Assembly: GCA_947479755.1 (NCBI GenBank)
Contig: CANKAM010000007.1
Coordinates: 58,057 to 122,056, forward strand
DNA from: Bacteroidota bacterium
GTDB lineage: Bacteria; Bacteroidota; Bacteroidia; SXHM01
Reading direction: 5' to 3'
DNA length: 64,000 nucleotides
Part shown: piece by piece, positions 17,474 through 26,540 of the stretch
How the letters are laid out: the number at the start of each line of letters is the position of its first letter
Numbering within the stretch: position 1 is the stretch's first letter
Notes under the pieces: model-generated
Seen by the model: only the letters and a program-made list of their open reading frames with translations
Told to the model about the DNA's origin: nothing
Databases searched by the model: none
Translations under genes and position numbers: made by a program

Positions 17474-18507
17474 GAAAATTGACACTTTGTCACACTGAGC
17501 GTGTCACCCTGAGCGTAGTCGAAGGGCGAAGGGTCTTATTATTATCCTTTGTTGTCATTTTCTTTGCTGCTTGCCAACCAGACAAACCCAAACCCGTTGA
17601 CATCGCCGTTCCTCCCGCCAAAGTTGTCCCAACTCCCGACTTCAACCAGGACTCCGCTTTTCAATTTGTAAAAAAGCAAGTTGACTTCGGTCCCCGCGTT
17701 CCCAACTCTGCAGCTCATGCAAAGTGTGCTGATTACCTCACTGCAAAATTCAAAGAATACAAAGCTGACGTAATCGTTCAACAAGCCGATGCCAAAGCCT
17801 TTGACGGAAAAGTGCTGAAGATGAAAAACATCATTGCGCAATGGCAGCCCGAAAAACAAAACCGCATCCTGCTCTGCGCCCATTGGGATACCCGTCCCTT
17901 TGCCGATCAGGACAAAACAGATTTAAACAAACCCATTGACGGTGCCAACGATGGTGGCAGCGGAGTAGGAGTGCTGCTCGAAATCGGTCGTCAGCTTGCA
18001 GTTCTGCAACCCAATATCGGTGTAGATATCATCCTCTTCGATGCAGAAGATTACGGCCAGCCCGATGGCGGTATGCAGCAGGAACAGCAGAACTCCTATT
18101 GCCTTGGCTCACAATACTGGGCTACCAACAAACACAAACAGGATTATTTCCCGCGCTACGCAATTCTGTTAGACATGGTAGGTGCTAAAAATGCAACCTT
18201 TACCATGGAAGGCGGCTCTATGCACTATGCCCCCACAGTTGTAAAAAAGGTATGGGACACCGCTTTGCGCCTCGGCTATTCATCATACTTTGTTTACGAC
18301 CAGACCAACCCCATTACTGACGACCATTACTACCTCAACACCTTAGCCGAAATTCCTTCCATAGATATCATCCACTACGACCCCGCCACCAAATATCACT
18401 TCGCTCCCGTGTGGCACACCCATAATGATAATATTGACAACATTGACCCTAAAACACTGAAAGCAGTAGGGCAAACATTGCTGGAGGTTGTGTATTCTTC
18501 GCACTAA
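17461..18507 (+). CDS. M28 family peptidase / glutaminyl cyclase-like lipoprotein
   Basis: Lipobox FFAAC; LLCAHWDTRP, GANDGGSGVGVLLE, FDAEDYG, WHTHNDNIDNID. Confidence 0.9.
   Translation: MEFLRKLTLCHTERVTLSVVEGRRVLLLSFVVIFFAACQPDKPKPVDIAVPPAKVVPTPDFNQDSAFQFVKKQVDFGPRVPNSAAHAKCADYLTAKFKEYKADVIVQQADAKAFDGKVLKMKNIIAQWQPEKQNRILLCAHWDTRPFADQDKTDLNKPIDGANDGGSGVGVLLEIGRQLAVLQPNIGVDIILFDAEDYGQPDGGMQQEQQNSYCLGSQYWATNKHKQDYFPRYAILLDMVGAKNATFTMEGGSMHYAPTVVKKVWDTALRLGYSSYFVYDQTNPITDDHYYLNTLAEIPSIDIIHYDPATKYHFAPVWHTHNDNIDNIDPKTLKAVGQTLLEVVYSSH
17489..17535. repeat. Repeat of the TGTCACNCTGAGCG(N)AGTCGAAGGG type inside the 5' end of a CDS
   Basis: tgtcacactgagcgtgtcaccctgagcgtagtcgaagggcgaagggtc; encodes CHTERVTLSVVEGRRV. 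Confidence 0.7.
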
Positions 18508-18529
18508 GGGTGTTTAAGTATCGGTAATT

Positions 18530-18892
18530 CTATGGATACTTAACTATGTGCAACAATTTCATTTTTGTAAATTGCAATAAGAGAACTCTCTTTAAGGAGG
18601 AACTGATTTTCCCCAACTGAAGATCAAAAAGGCGTATCAATTCTGCATTACTTATGTTTCCCTTTTTCACCAATACTAGTTTAGAAGGCTTACCCTCGAG
18701 TAAAAATGATTCTAAAAAATCATTGTCTTTGGTAATAATAATTCTGTTTTCGGTTTCAGCAATAGTATTTATGGGATTATCCTGTGTTTTGTTTTTGTCG
18801 GGAAGTTCAAGCGTATGAATTGAATCAAATCCCTTTAACCGTAAAAAGTCTGAAAGTGATTTTGGAAGCTGAGCATCAAGAATAAATTTCAC
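18530..18892 (-). CDS. DUF5615 PIN-like protein (putative toxin)
   Basis: MKFILDAQLPKSLSDFLRLKGFDSIHTLEL, IITKDNDF. Confidence 0.85.
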   Translation of the reverse strand: MKFILDAQLPKSLSDFLRLKGFDSIHTLELPDKNKTQDNPINTIAETENRIIITKDNDFLESFLLEGKPSKLVLVKKGNISNAELIRLFDLQLGKISSSLKRVLLLQFTKMKLLHIVKYP

Positions 18893-19125
18893 GAAGCAAT
18901 TTTGTAAATACTTTTTATTTGAGTCAGCTTTGCAGCATATTCAATACAAGCAAGAAAATCTTCCTTTTGAAGGTCAGCATAATCTGCAAGTAGTTCTTCT
19001 ATACTCATCCCCGAAGTCATCATTTCAAGCATACTGTCAACAGGGTAACGAAGCTCGCGAATAGTAGGCTTTCCATGACATATATTTGTGTCAATGGTTA
19101 TCTTGCGCAATAGATTTTCTGTCAT
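18889..19125 (-). CDS. DUF433 protein (putative antitoxin)
   Basis: ITIDTNICHGKPTIRELRYPVDSMLEMMTSGMSIEELLADYADL; 4-bp overlap with downstream DUF5615 gene. Confidence 0.88.
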   Translation of the reverse strand: MTENLLRKITIDTNICHGKPTIRELRYPVDSMLEMMTSGMSIEELLADYADLQKEDFLACIEYAAKLTQIKSIYKIAS

Positions 19126-19170
19126 TGCTTAAATTATTTTCATCAAAGATAAACTAGTGCATTTAAAAAA

Positions 19171-19202
19171 TAAAATCCCGCTTTTGGCGGGGTTTTATTT
19201 TT
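19171..19202. terminator. Bidirectional intrinsic terminator-like hairpin
   Basis: taaaatcccgc ttttg gcggggtttta flanked by A- and T-runs. Confidence 0.7.
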
Positions 19203-19284
19203 GCAGTAGTAAATAACACTGCTGCTGTAAAAAGTAGTTATGTTTTCATTTTTTTTCGGGTTGTTTAGTTATTTGTGGTAAGCA

Positions 19285-19318
19285 GCAAAACCTTCGCGTA
19301 TTTACGCGGAGGTTTTGC
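19285..19318 (-). terminator. Strong hairpin after the T9SS gene at 19338
   Basis: gcaaaaccttcgcgta tt tacgcggaggttttgc. Confidence 0.65.
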
Positions 19319-19337
19319 CAAAAACATTGAATTTCAA

Positions 19338-20768
19338 TTACCTCGCCACCATCAGCTTATGCATAATCTGCTCACCGTTGGATGCAGTAATGCCTATGAA
19401 ATAAAACCCTGAAGGATATTCTGAAACCGAAATAGTTTCGGTGTTAAGGTCACCCGCAACAATTGCTTTGTTGTCAGCAACGTTCCGGATTAAACGACCT
19501 GAAACATCATACACACCTACTGTTACCGTAACATCATCAGTAAAGCTGTAGTTAACAGTTGCCTGTGATGAAGCAGGATTTGGGAATATAGTTGACATAG
19601 TTTCTTCGCTTAATTCAGTAAATGATTCTTCTTCGTCTGTTTTGTTAGAGCCGCATGCACCTAACACCCAACCTTGATTAAGGCGCGTAGGAACCTGTGA
19701 TGTGTTTACGCAACTAGTGCTGTTGTTCCTGCACATATATACTTTGTTACTTCCGCAACGGATATCCAGTACACGCACCTGCGCTACATCTTGTTTTACA
19801 CATCCGCGTGCATCGGTTACGGTAAGTGTGTAGTTGGTTGTTACGTTAGGGCTTACAGTAATAGAAGCAGTAGTAGCTCCGTTGCTCCACTGATAAGAAT
19901 AAGGAGGCATGCTTCCGTTTCCGCTACCCGAGAGTGTAACACTCTGTGAACCGTAACCGATGTATTTTGTTTTATCAACACCTGCATTAGCCACCGGAGG
20001 CTGGTAAACAACAACCGATTTATAATCGCTGCTTGATAAACCGTTTGCATCGGTAACAGTTAAAAGGTAAAGCTCATTGGAAGTAGGAGAAACCGTAACG
20101 TTTGCAGTTGTTCCCACAACCGCAGGAACATATTGCGCTTCCCATAAATAAGTATAGGGAGCAGTTCCACCCGATACCGTTGCGCTTAATATAGCGCTGC
20201 CACCCAGGCAATAGTAAGCAGTGTTTCCTGCATCAACAACTGGACCTGATAAGTTGATAACCATCTCAGGATTTCCGTTGCAACCGTATGGCGGAACACC
20301 AACACCTGCTGCTTCAGCACCCATAAGGGTCATGCTGGTAGGCGCACCTACAGTAACATAGGTAAAGGTAACGCAAGCCGCACCTGCAGGACCACATACA
20401 CACGTCCATGCATTAGGAAAAGGAAAGGTTGAATTAACCGGCCATGAAATAGCATCGTACACTAAAATCTCCGGACCGTAGCTGCTGTTATCAGCACCAT
20501 AAACGGCAGCAGTCTGCGGGCTGGTAAGCGAAGCCGGAAACGAAGAAAAGGTTGCACCGCCATCAAGCATAACTGCCCAAAGACCTGTTTGTCCTTCGGC
20601 ACCGCCCGTACCTCTGCCTGCGCAAAAGGTAACAGTGTATTCATGTAAACCACCGCCAAGGTCGGTATGCGAGTTAAGCGTGAACGATGAGTTATCACAC
20701 GCCTGTGAATTAAATGCGCCTGCAACTGTTAGTGCAAGGGCTGTTAAGATTGAGTAAAGTGTTTTCAT
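19338..20768 (-). CDS. T9SS type A sorting domain protein with PKD/Ig-like repeats
   Basis: MKTLYSILTALALTVAGAFNSQA signal peptide at 20768; YSYQWSNGATTASITVSPNVTTNYTLTVTDARGC; IFPNPASSQATVNYSF CTD. Confidence 0.83.
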   Translation of the reverse strand: MKTLYSILTALALTVAGAFNSQACDNSSFTLNSHTDLGGGLHEYTVTFCAGRGTGGAEGQTGLWAVMLDGGATFSSFPASLTSPQTAAVYGADNSSYGPEILVYDAISWPVNSTFPFPNAWTCVCGPAGAACVTFTYVTVGAPTSMTLMGAEAAGVGVPPYGCNGNPEMVINLSGPVVDAGNTAYYCLGGSAILSATVSGGTAPYTYLWEAQYVPAVVGTTANVTVSPTSNELYLLTVTDANGLSSSDYKSVVVYQPPVANAGVDKTKYIGYGSQSVTLSGSGNGSMPPYSYQWSNGATTASITVSPNVTTNYTLTVTDARGCVKQDVAQVRVLDIRCGSNKVYMCRNNSTSCVNTSQVPTRLNQGWVLGACGSNKTDEEESFTELSEETMSTIFPNPASSQATVNYSFTDDVTVTVGVYDVSGRLIRNVADNKAIVAGDLNTETISVSEYPSGFYFIGITASNGEQIMHKLMVAR

Positions 20769-20812
20769 AATTGTTTGTTTTAAGTGATTACTGTTCGTCT
20801 TGTTTGGGAGAG

Positions 20813-20883
20813 CAAAACTACGGGGCTTGTAAGCGGTATTTTTAACGCAATGGATAGATGAAAGGCGTGTTTGTATAAGTGTA
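20813..20883 (-). promoter_or_regulatory. Conserved promoter/operator module, copy 1
   Basis: Minus strand TACACTTAT...TCCATT...TAGTTTTG; ungapped alignment with 22354..22424. Confidence 0.65.
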
Positions 20884-20934
20884 CCCGTTTTAAGAAAAGG
20901 TGTGTTTGATGTACCGATGAACGACATTGTTACC

Positions 20935-21030
20935 GTCACCCTGAACTTGTTTCAGGGTCCTTTTATCAGCACAGGCTGGCTCAATGTTCCCCAGACATTG
21001 CCCAGATGCTGAAACAAGTTCAGCATGACG
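20935..21030. repeat. BIME-like REP pair, copy d (extended spacer)
   Basis: gtcaccctgaacttgtttcagggtcc ... agatgctgaaacaagttcagcatgacg. Confidence 0.85.
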
Positions 21031-21035
21031 TTAGG

Positions 21036-21074
21036 AAACAAAAAACCGTCCGGCGCTCGCGGTACCGGACGGTT
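21036..21074 (-). terminator. Intrinsic terminator for 21120..22328
   Basis: aaccgtccgg cgctcgcggta ccggacggtt; minus strand continues into ttttttgttt. Confidence 0.88.
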
Positions 21075-21119
21075 ACTCAATCATCACCCGCCATGAAAAC
21101 GAGAGATGAACCACAAAAA

Positions 21120-22328
21120 CTAATCTTTGATTAGCCTGAGTGTCTTGCCCGAATTTAATTCAGTAATGAAATAAATGCCGGGTGCAAACTGTTCCATGTT
21201 CAGCGTTTGTTTTTGCTGAACAGGAACACTAAGCAATGTTTCGCCCAAAACAGTGCTCAATGTAAAATAACCGGGTGTTGCCGTTTCAACCGTTATGTTG
21301 CCTGATGATGGATTAGGATAAACAGAAACAGATTCAACGAAATTGTTTTCATCAACACCTACACAAGAACTTACGGTTACTATAACCGAGTCGGTATACT
21401 GTATGTTGTTATTGTCATACACGCTGGCATAAATAATATGTTCACCATCGCCCAAAACATTACCGTAAATGGAATTGGTGGCATCGTTATCACCGTTGCT
21501 CCAGTTGTAATCGCACTGCTCGCTGGGAGCGGTAACGTTTGTAAACTCATTGTCATTGCAGATAGAAATAGAACCTGCTGAAATGAAATCATAATGACTG
21601 TTGAACAATGCCCCTATCTGAATATCAACTAATGCAGCATTCCAGAAACGCAGGTCATCAATTGCTCCGTTAAAGTAGGCGTTGGTGCCGCTTCCGTTTA
21701 CACCACTTCCTATTTTACCGGCAGTACCCGAAATCATGTAATAATATAATGAGTTTCCTGATCCTGAATAAGTAACTGCATCGGCTACACCGTTTACATA
21801 TATATCAATATCGGAGAGTGAGTTAAAAACCACAGCAATGTGATACCAGCTTCCGGCAACAAGCTGCGTAGTTCCTATTGCACTTATTCTTGAGGTTGGC
21901 CCCGGAAGTCCACCGTTTCCTATACTTGCAATTACTTCACCTGTTTGCAAAAGATTAATCCATGCTCCCGAATAATACGAACCATTGTCTTCATTCATAA
22001 AAATAGGATTACGTGCTCCTATTGCGTTTGATTTAATCCATGCCGAAAATGTAAAAGGAAACTGACATTTGAATTCACCGGATATGTCATTGTAAAGGAA
22101 AACAGTTCCACTGGTGGTGTTCAATGCACTGGCGGCATTACCATGGCGGTCGGTTTCAAAGGTTGGTGTGCCGTAAACATAAATGGATTGATTGTATGCA
22201 GATGAATCAGCCGTTGAGTTCTGCATTTTTAAATCAACTACTAAGGATGTTGAACTTGCGCATTGCGAGAAGGCATTGTTGGCAAGCAACATGGTGCCTG
22301 TCATAAATAGTGTGTAGAGTTTTTTCAT
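21120..22328 (-). CDS. T9SS type A sorting domain protein with LamG/concanavalin-like domain
   Basis: FTFSAWIKSNAIGARNPIF, WYHIAVVFNSLSDIDIYVNGV, GAIDDLRFWN; VYPNPSSGNITVE CTD. Confidence 0.88.
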   Translation of the reverse strand: MKKLYTLFMTGTMLLANNAFSQCASSTSLVVDLKMQNSTADSSAYNQSIYVYGTPTFETDRHGNAASALNTTSGTVFLYNDISGEFKCQFPFTFSAWIKSNAIGARNPIFMNEDNGSYYSGAWINLLQTGEVIASIGNGGLPGPTSRISAIGTTQLVAGSWYHIAVVFNSLSDIDIYVNGVADAVTYSGSGNSLYYYMISGTAGKIGSGVNGSGTNAYFNGAIDDLRFWNAALVDIQIGALFNSHYDFISAGSISICNDNEFTNVTAPSEQCDYNWSNGDNDATNSIYGNVLGDGEHIIYASVYDNNNIQYTDSVIVTVSSCVGVDENNFVESVSVYPNPSSGNITVETATPGYFTLSTVLGETLLSVPVQQKQTLNMEQFAPGIYFITELNSGKTLRLIKD

Positions 22329-22353
22329 ATTGTGGATGAGTTTTAGTTTGAAG

Positions 22354-22424
22354 CAAAACTATCGTTATGAAGAGCTACTCTTTTATGCTAATGGAAAGGT
22401 GAGGAGAATGAATTAATAAGTGTA
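22354..22424 (-). promoter_or_regulatory. Conserved promoter/operator module, copy 2
   Basis: Minus strand TACACTTAT...TCCATT...TAGTTTTG with the same spacing as 20813..20883. Confidence 0.65.
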
Positions 22425-22456
22425 GAGAATTGCGGGAAATCTGTGATGCAGGTCAC

Positions 22457-22523
22457 GTCATGCTGAACTTGTTTCAGCATCTCTCACAAAATAAAAAGAC
22501 CCTGAAACAAGTTCAGGGTGACG
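22457..22523. repeat. BIME-like REP pair, copy e
   Basis: gtcatgctgaacttgtttcagcatct ... gaccctgaaacaagttcagggtgacg; followed by partial acttcagtatgacg. Confidence 0.9.
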
Positions 22524-22604
22524 GGACTTCAGTATGACGATTATTACCAATTAACAACCGTTGCGTCAACTATTATTACCTGTATGCCTTTTGCAAATAT
22601 CTGT

Positions 22605-23345
22605 TTACAGATTTTTCAGAAACTCAAGCAGCTTCTCGCGCTTGCGCACCGAAACGGGAATGTTGATACCGTCACTCATTTCAATGGAACCTCCATCTGT
22701 TTTATCTATGCGTGTGATGAAGTTTACATTCACCAAATGTGAATTGTGAACGCGGATAAAATGATTACCCAGCAAGTCTTCGTACTCTTTCAGGTTTTTA
22801 GAAACCATAATGCTGGGGCGGTTAACAATGTAAAACCGTGTGTAGTTTCCGTCTGCCTCACAGCGCATGATGTCGTCTAATTTAATGAGGTGTATAGACT
22901 CCATGTCTTTCAATAATATCTTGCGACTGCCGCCTGTGAGTTGTTTTAAGTTTTGTTCCAGCAACTCTAATTTTGTTCCCAGGTTTTCTTTGTCAATCTT
23001 CTCCAATGCTTTGTTCACAGCTTCTGTCAGCTCAATCGGGTCAACGGGTTTAAGCAGGTAATCAATAGCGCTGAGGCGCAATGCTTCAATGGCATATTTT
23101 GCAAAAGCAGTGATAAAGATTACTTCAAACGAGCGTTGTTCCAGTTTGCGCAAGAGGTCAAGCCCGGTGCCGTCATTCATTTCCACATCAAGGAAAACAA
23201 GGTCGGGATGCTCCGTTGCAATCAGCTTCAAACCTGTTGCAACGCCATCTGCTTCTACTATTTCAGCTTCAGGAAAATTATGTTGCAGCATCAACACAAT
23301 GCCTTTGCGCACTTCGTTTTCATTGTCTATAACTGCAAGGATCAT
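22605..23345 (-). CDS. LytTR family response regulator
   Basis: Receiver domain (VFLDVEMNDGTGLDLLR, FITAFAKYAIEALRLSAIDYLLKPVD) plus LytTR DNA-binding domain (FIRVHNSHLVNVNFI). Confidence 0.95.
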   Translation of the reverse strand: MILAVIDNENEVRKGIVLMLQHNFPEAEIVEADGVATGLKLIATEHPDLVFLDVEMNDGTGLDLLRKLEQRSFEVIFITAFAKYAIEALRLSAIDYLLKPVDPIELTEAVNKALEKIDKENLGTKLELLEQNLKQLTGGSRKILLKDMESIHLIKLDDIMRCEADGNYTRFYIVNRPSIMVSKNLKEYEDLLGNHFIRVHNSHLVNVNFITRIDKTDGGSIEMSDGINIPVSVRKREKLLEFLKNL

Positions 23346-25324
23346 ATCGGTAAGTTTATCAGCACGGTTACACCAACTCCACCGTTGGCTGTATTGTCTA
23401 TTACTTCAAAGTTCGCATTTTTCTTTTTTGTCTTTCCAAGCAACTTCAGTCGCTCCCAGGTTATATCCATTGCCCGTGATTTATGTTCACTTGGTTCTTT
23501 CTTCTCACTCAAACCTGTTCCGTTATCTTCAATTTTTATCTGCAAAGCATTATCCACTTCAGTGATAAGGATGTTGATTTTCCCTTTGCGGTCACTCAGT
23601 TCTTTAAAGCCATGTTCAACTGCGTTCTCCAGAAAAGGTTGTGTAATCATGGATGGAATCAACACATCACGCAGGTCGTCATCCATTTCAATTTCATAAT
23701 CAAAACGGTTGCCCATTCGCACCTTCTGTATCTCCAGATAATTCTCCATCAGTGTCTTTTCTTCTGCCAGACTCACCTGATTGTCAAGCGTGTTTTCCAA
23801 AATCTGTCGCATCAACTTTGATAAACGAGAGAGATAACCCGCAGCTTTGTTAGGGTAGCTCTTATCATAAAAGAAACCCTGCACCGAGCCCAGCGCATTG
23901 AACAAAAAGTGAGGATTAATCTGCGCACGATAAAACCGTTGCTTCAAATCCAGCAACTCAAATTCTTTCTTAATCCGGTAGCTGCGAAACACAAGGAATG
24001 CTATTACCAGCAACACAACAACACCAACAATTACTGACAACAACTGTATGTTGCGTTGGCGTATTAACAAGTCTTTTACTTCTGCTTCGGTGGTGATGCG
24101 TTTTATTTCTTCTTCCTTTTTTTCGGTTTCGTATTTCACCAAAAGCTGTTGCAAATTCTTTTCCGTTTCTTCTTTTTTAATAGAGTCCGAAACCGCAATA
24201 CTCTTCTCCAGCCATTCGGTTGCTTCCTTGTATTTACCAAGCCCGCAAAGCGATACATACTTCTCTTTATACACCTTTGCAAGTTTATCAACTCTGTTTT
24301 TCTTTTTCGAAAGCGCTATCAGTTCATCTTCCTTTGCAAGTGCTTCAGTGTATCTTTTCTCTCTGTTAAATGCGTAACAAAAGTTAATCAGCAAATCAAA
24401 ACGCTGCAGTTCAAAATTCAACTCGCGTGATATCTTATCCGCTTCTTCAAGGTGGGCAATAGCTTCTTTTACCTTGCCCATATCACTTTCAATTGCCGAT
24501 AAAATCGTAAGGTTATTTACCAGGCCCTCCTGATTTCCCATCTTGCGGTTCAACTCAATTCCTCTCGTCTGATAATAATAAGCTGAGTCAAAATTCTTTT
24601 CGGTGTTGTGATAAATAGCCATGTTGGCATAGCACTTGGAACTGGCCAAATCATTTTTAAGAACCAGACTCTTCTGCAAAGCCTGAAGCATGTATTTCTT
24701 TGCTTCTTTAACATCATTGATTTTAAAGTGCAGGCTTGAAATAGCAATCAATCCAGCCATTTCCGGGAAGTCTAATTTGTTTTTACGTGCAAACTCCAGC
24801 GCTTTAAGTCCATAACTCATGGCCTCGTCATTCTTATCCATGTAGTTATAGGCAGTTGACATTCCGCGCAGCAACAACTCATATATTTCTTTGTAACGTT
24901 TGTTGGCTGTGTCTTTTTCTACTTCAAGGGCTTTCAATCCCTTTTTCATATTCACAACGGCATCATCAAACTTGCTCTTCCGGTTATCAATAGAACCTTG
25001 CAGGTGATATGCTTTGGCAAACAGAATAGGTTGTTTGGCTTTTTCAGCATACTGTAAACAGATTTCAAAATGCGCGGTTGCAGAATCAATATTCACCTTC
25101 ATAAACGAAGTGCCAATCCAGTGATGCGCCTGCGACATATTACTGTAATCACCCGGCTTTACAATCGTGTTCAGCCTTTGGTAAACAAGTTTAATTGCCG
25201 AGTCGGCTTTTGTAAGATGTATCTTTTGAATGTCGCGCCACAGACTATCGCTTGGCATTTGTGCAGATGCAAAACCGGAAATTGTGAACGAAAGGATTAT
25301 TAGAATTTGTATTATCATTTTCAT
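23342..25324 (-). CDS. TPR-containing LytS-like sensor histidine kinase
   Basis: TPRs, one TM, RAQINPHFLFNALGSVQGFFYD, PSMITQPFLENAVEHGFKEL; 4-bp overlap with response regulator. Confidence 0.95.
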   Translation of the reverse strand: MKMIIQILIILSFTISGFASAQMPSDSLWRDIQKIHLTKADSAIKLVYQRLNTIVKPGDYSNMSQAHHWIGTSFMKVNIDSATAHFEICLQYAEKAKQPILFAKAYHLQGSIDNRKSKFDDAVVNMKKGLKALEVEKDTANKRYKEIYELLLRGMSTAYNYMDKNDEAMSYGLKALEFARKNKLDFPEMAGLIAISSLHFKINDVKEAKKYMLQALQKSLVLKNDLASSKCYANMAIYHNTEKNFDSAYYYQTRGIELNRKMGNQEGLVNNLTILSAIESDMGKVKEAIAHLEEADKISRELNFELQRFDLLINFCYAFNREKRYTEALAKEDELIALSKKKNRVDKLAKVYKEKYVSLCGLGKYKEATEWLEKSIAVSDSIKKEETEKNLQQLLVKYETEKKEEEIKRITTEAEVKDLLIRQRNIQLLSVIVGVVVLLVIAFLVFRSYRIKKEFELLDLKQRFYRAQINPHFLFNALGSVQGFFYDKSYPNKAAGYLSRLSKLMRQILENTLDNQVSLAEEKTLMENYLEIQKVRMGNRFDYEIEMDDDLRDVLIPSMITQPFLENAVEHGFKELSDRKGKINILITEVDNALQIKIEDNGTGLSEKKEPSEHKSRAMDITWERLKLLGKTKKKNANFEVIDNTANGGVGVTVLINLPI

Positions 25325-25415
25325 ATTGCAAGTATAAACAACTTTGATTTGAGCGATTCCACATTTTCAGGTTAAATAAATGTGAACTTTGCGCTCGAAT
25401 AATTCTATTGTAAGT

Positions 25416-25781
25416 ATGAATTCACACCGTATATTTTCATTGCTGAAAGGCAAATGCCCCAAATGTGAAACAGGAGCTATCTTTTCTGATAAAGGAAACC
25501 TGTTTGTTTTCAGAATGCCTGTAATGCACGAGAATTGCCCGCATTGCGGACATAAGTTTGAGCGTGAACCGGGGTACTTTCTCGGGGCAATGTATGTAAG
25601 CTATGCGTTAACAGTTGCCGTAGCAGTTGCCGTATTTGTACTATGGGAATTGTTTATGCCCGGACAGTATGATTACCGCGTTATTGTACTTATTGTAGTA
25701 GCGCAGGTATTACTCTGGTTTGTCAACTTCCGCTTATCGCGCATTATCTGGATGTACTTTTTTACCAGTAAAGAAGGTTAG
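25416..25781 (+). CDS. DUF983 family membrane protein
   Basis: LKGKCPKCETGAIF...CPHCGHKFEREPGYFLGAMYVSYA. Confidence 0.9.
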   Translation: MNSHRIFSLLKGKCPKCETGAIFSDKGNLFVFRMPVMHENCPHCGHKFEREPGYFLGAMYVSYALTVAVAVAVFVLWELFMPGQYDYRVIVLIVVAQVLLWFVNFRLSRIIWMYFFTSKEG

Positions 25782-26503
25782 TCACTCCTTCTGCGAAAGA
25801 GACCAATTGCTAATTGCACACCTGTATTCCAGCTATAAGTATCGTTATCTACAGGGTCGTTAAAATAGGTAGTCGGGTTTATCCATTCGTTAACTCTGTA
25901 TATATCCGTTTTAAGATATGGGAACTGAACATAAGGACGGATAAAAATTCCACCCGGAAGATTTTCAGTGGAAAGAATAATCTGCACAAAAATTGAACTT
26001 CCTACCAGCAGGTTCTTCTGTATCTCCTCAAATTCTGCCGGGTTAAAAACACCGTTTTCACCAACACGAGTAAACACACGTTCATAACCAAAGTCAAATG
26101 ATAGTCCAAGATTTACTCTTAACTTACGGGTTTGACCAAGTGCTGCTCCAAAGCCTACGTTAAAGGAATTCATCCTCCACTTCAACTCCCGTTCTCCATA
26201 CATTCCATTAATAGGTTGTACTCCACCACCATTTCTCGTCATGTGCCGCCCTACCCAGGTTATATCATACATCAGTTTTCTGCTGCTTCCTCCCAGAGAA
26301 GCACAAAAACCATTTGGAAAAGTAAAGTTACCCATCGGCTTGGTCAGCCAGGTTCTTGTTTCGTTGTAACGACCTACCACATAGTTGAGCCCGCCCATCT
26401 TTGCATAACCAAGGTTATAGCCAAAATTCAGGTAGAAATGAGATTGCGAAAACGTTGTTGTAAAAGAAAAAAGTGCTGCTGTGAGAAGTAGATATTTCTT
26501 CAT
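25778..26503 (-). CDS. Outer membrane beta-barrel-like protein
   Basis: Signal peptide, alternating beta pattern, C-terminal barrel-like strands. Confidence 0.6.
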   Translation of the reverse strand: MKKYLLLTAALFSFTTTFSQSHFYLNFGYNLGYAKMGGLNYVVGRYNETRTWLTKPMGNFTFPNGFCASLGGSSRKLMYDITWVGRHMTRNGGGVQPINGMYGERELKWRMNSFNVGFGAALGQTRKLRVNLGLSFDFGYERVFTRVGENGVFNPAEFEEIQKNLLVGSSIFVQIILSTENLPGGIFIRPYVQFPYLKTDIYRVNEWINPTTYFNDPVDNDTYSWNTGVQLAIGLFRRRSD

Positions 26504-26540
26504 GTTATTGGTTTTTGTTTAATCAAAAATAGACAAAAAC

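Noticed and set aside
23089-23699. 158- and 187-aa plus-strand ORFs opposite the LytTR/histidine kinase genes
   Set aside because: Antisense shadow ORFs of well-supported genes; sequence is Phe/Ser-rich low-complexity with no motif.
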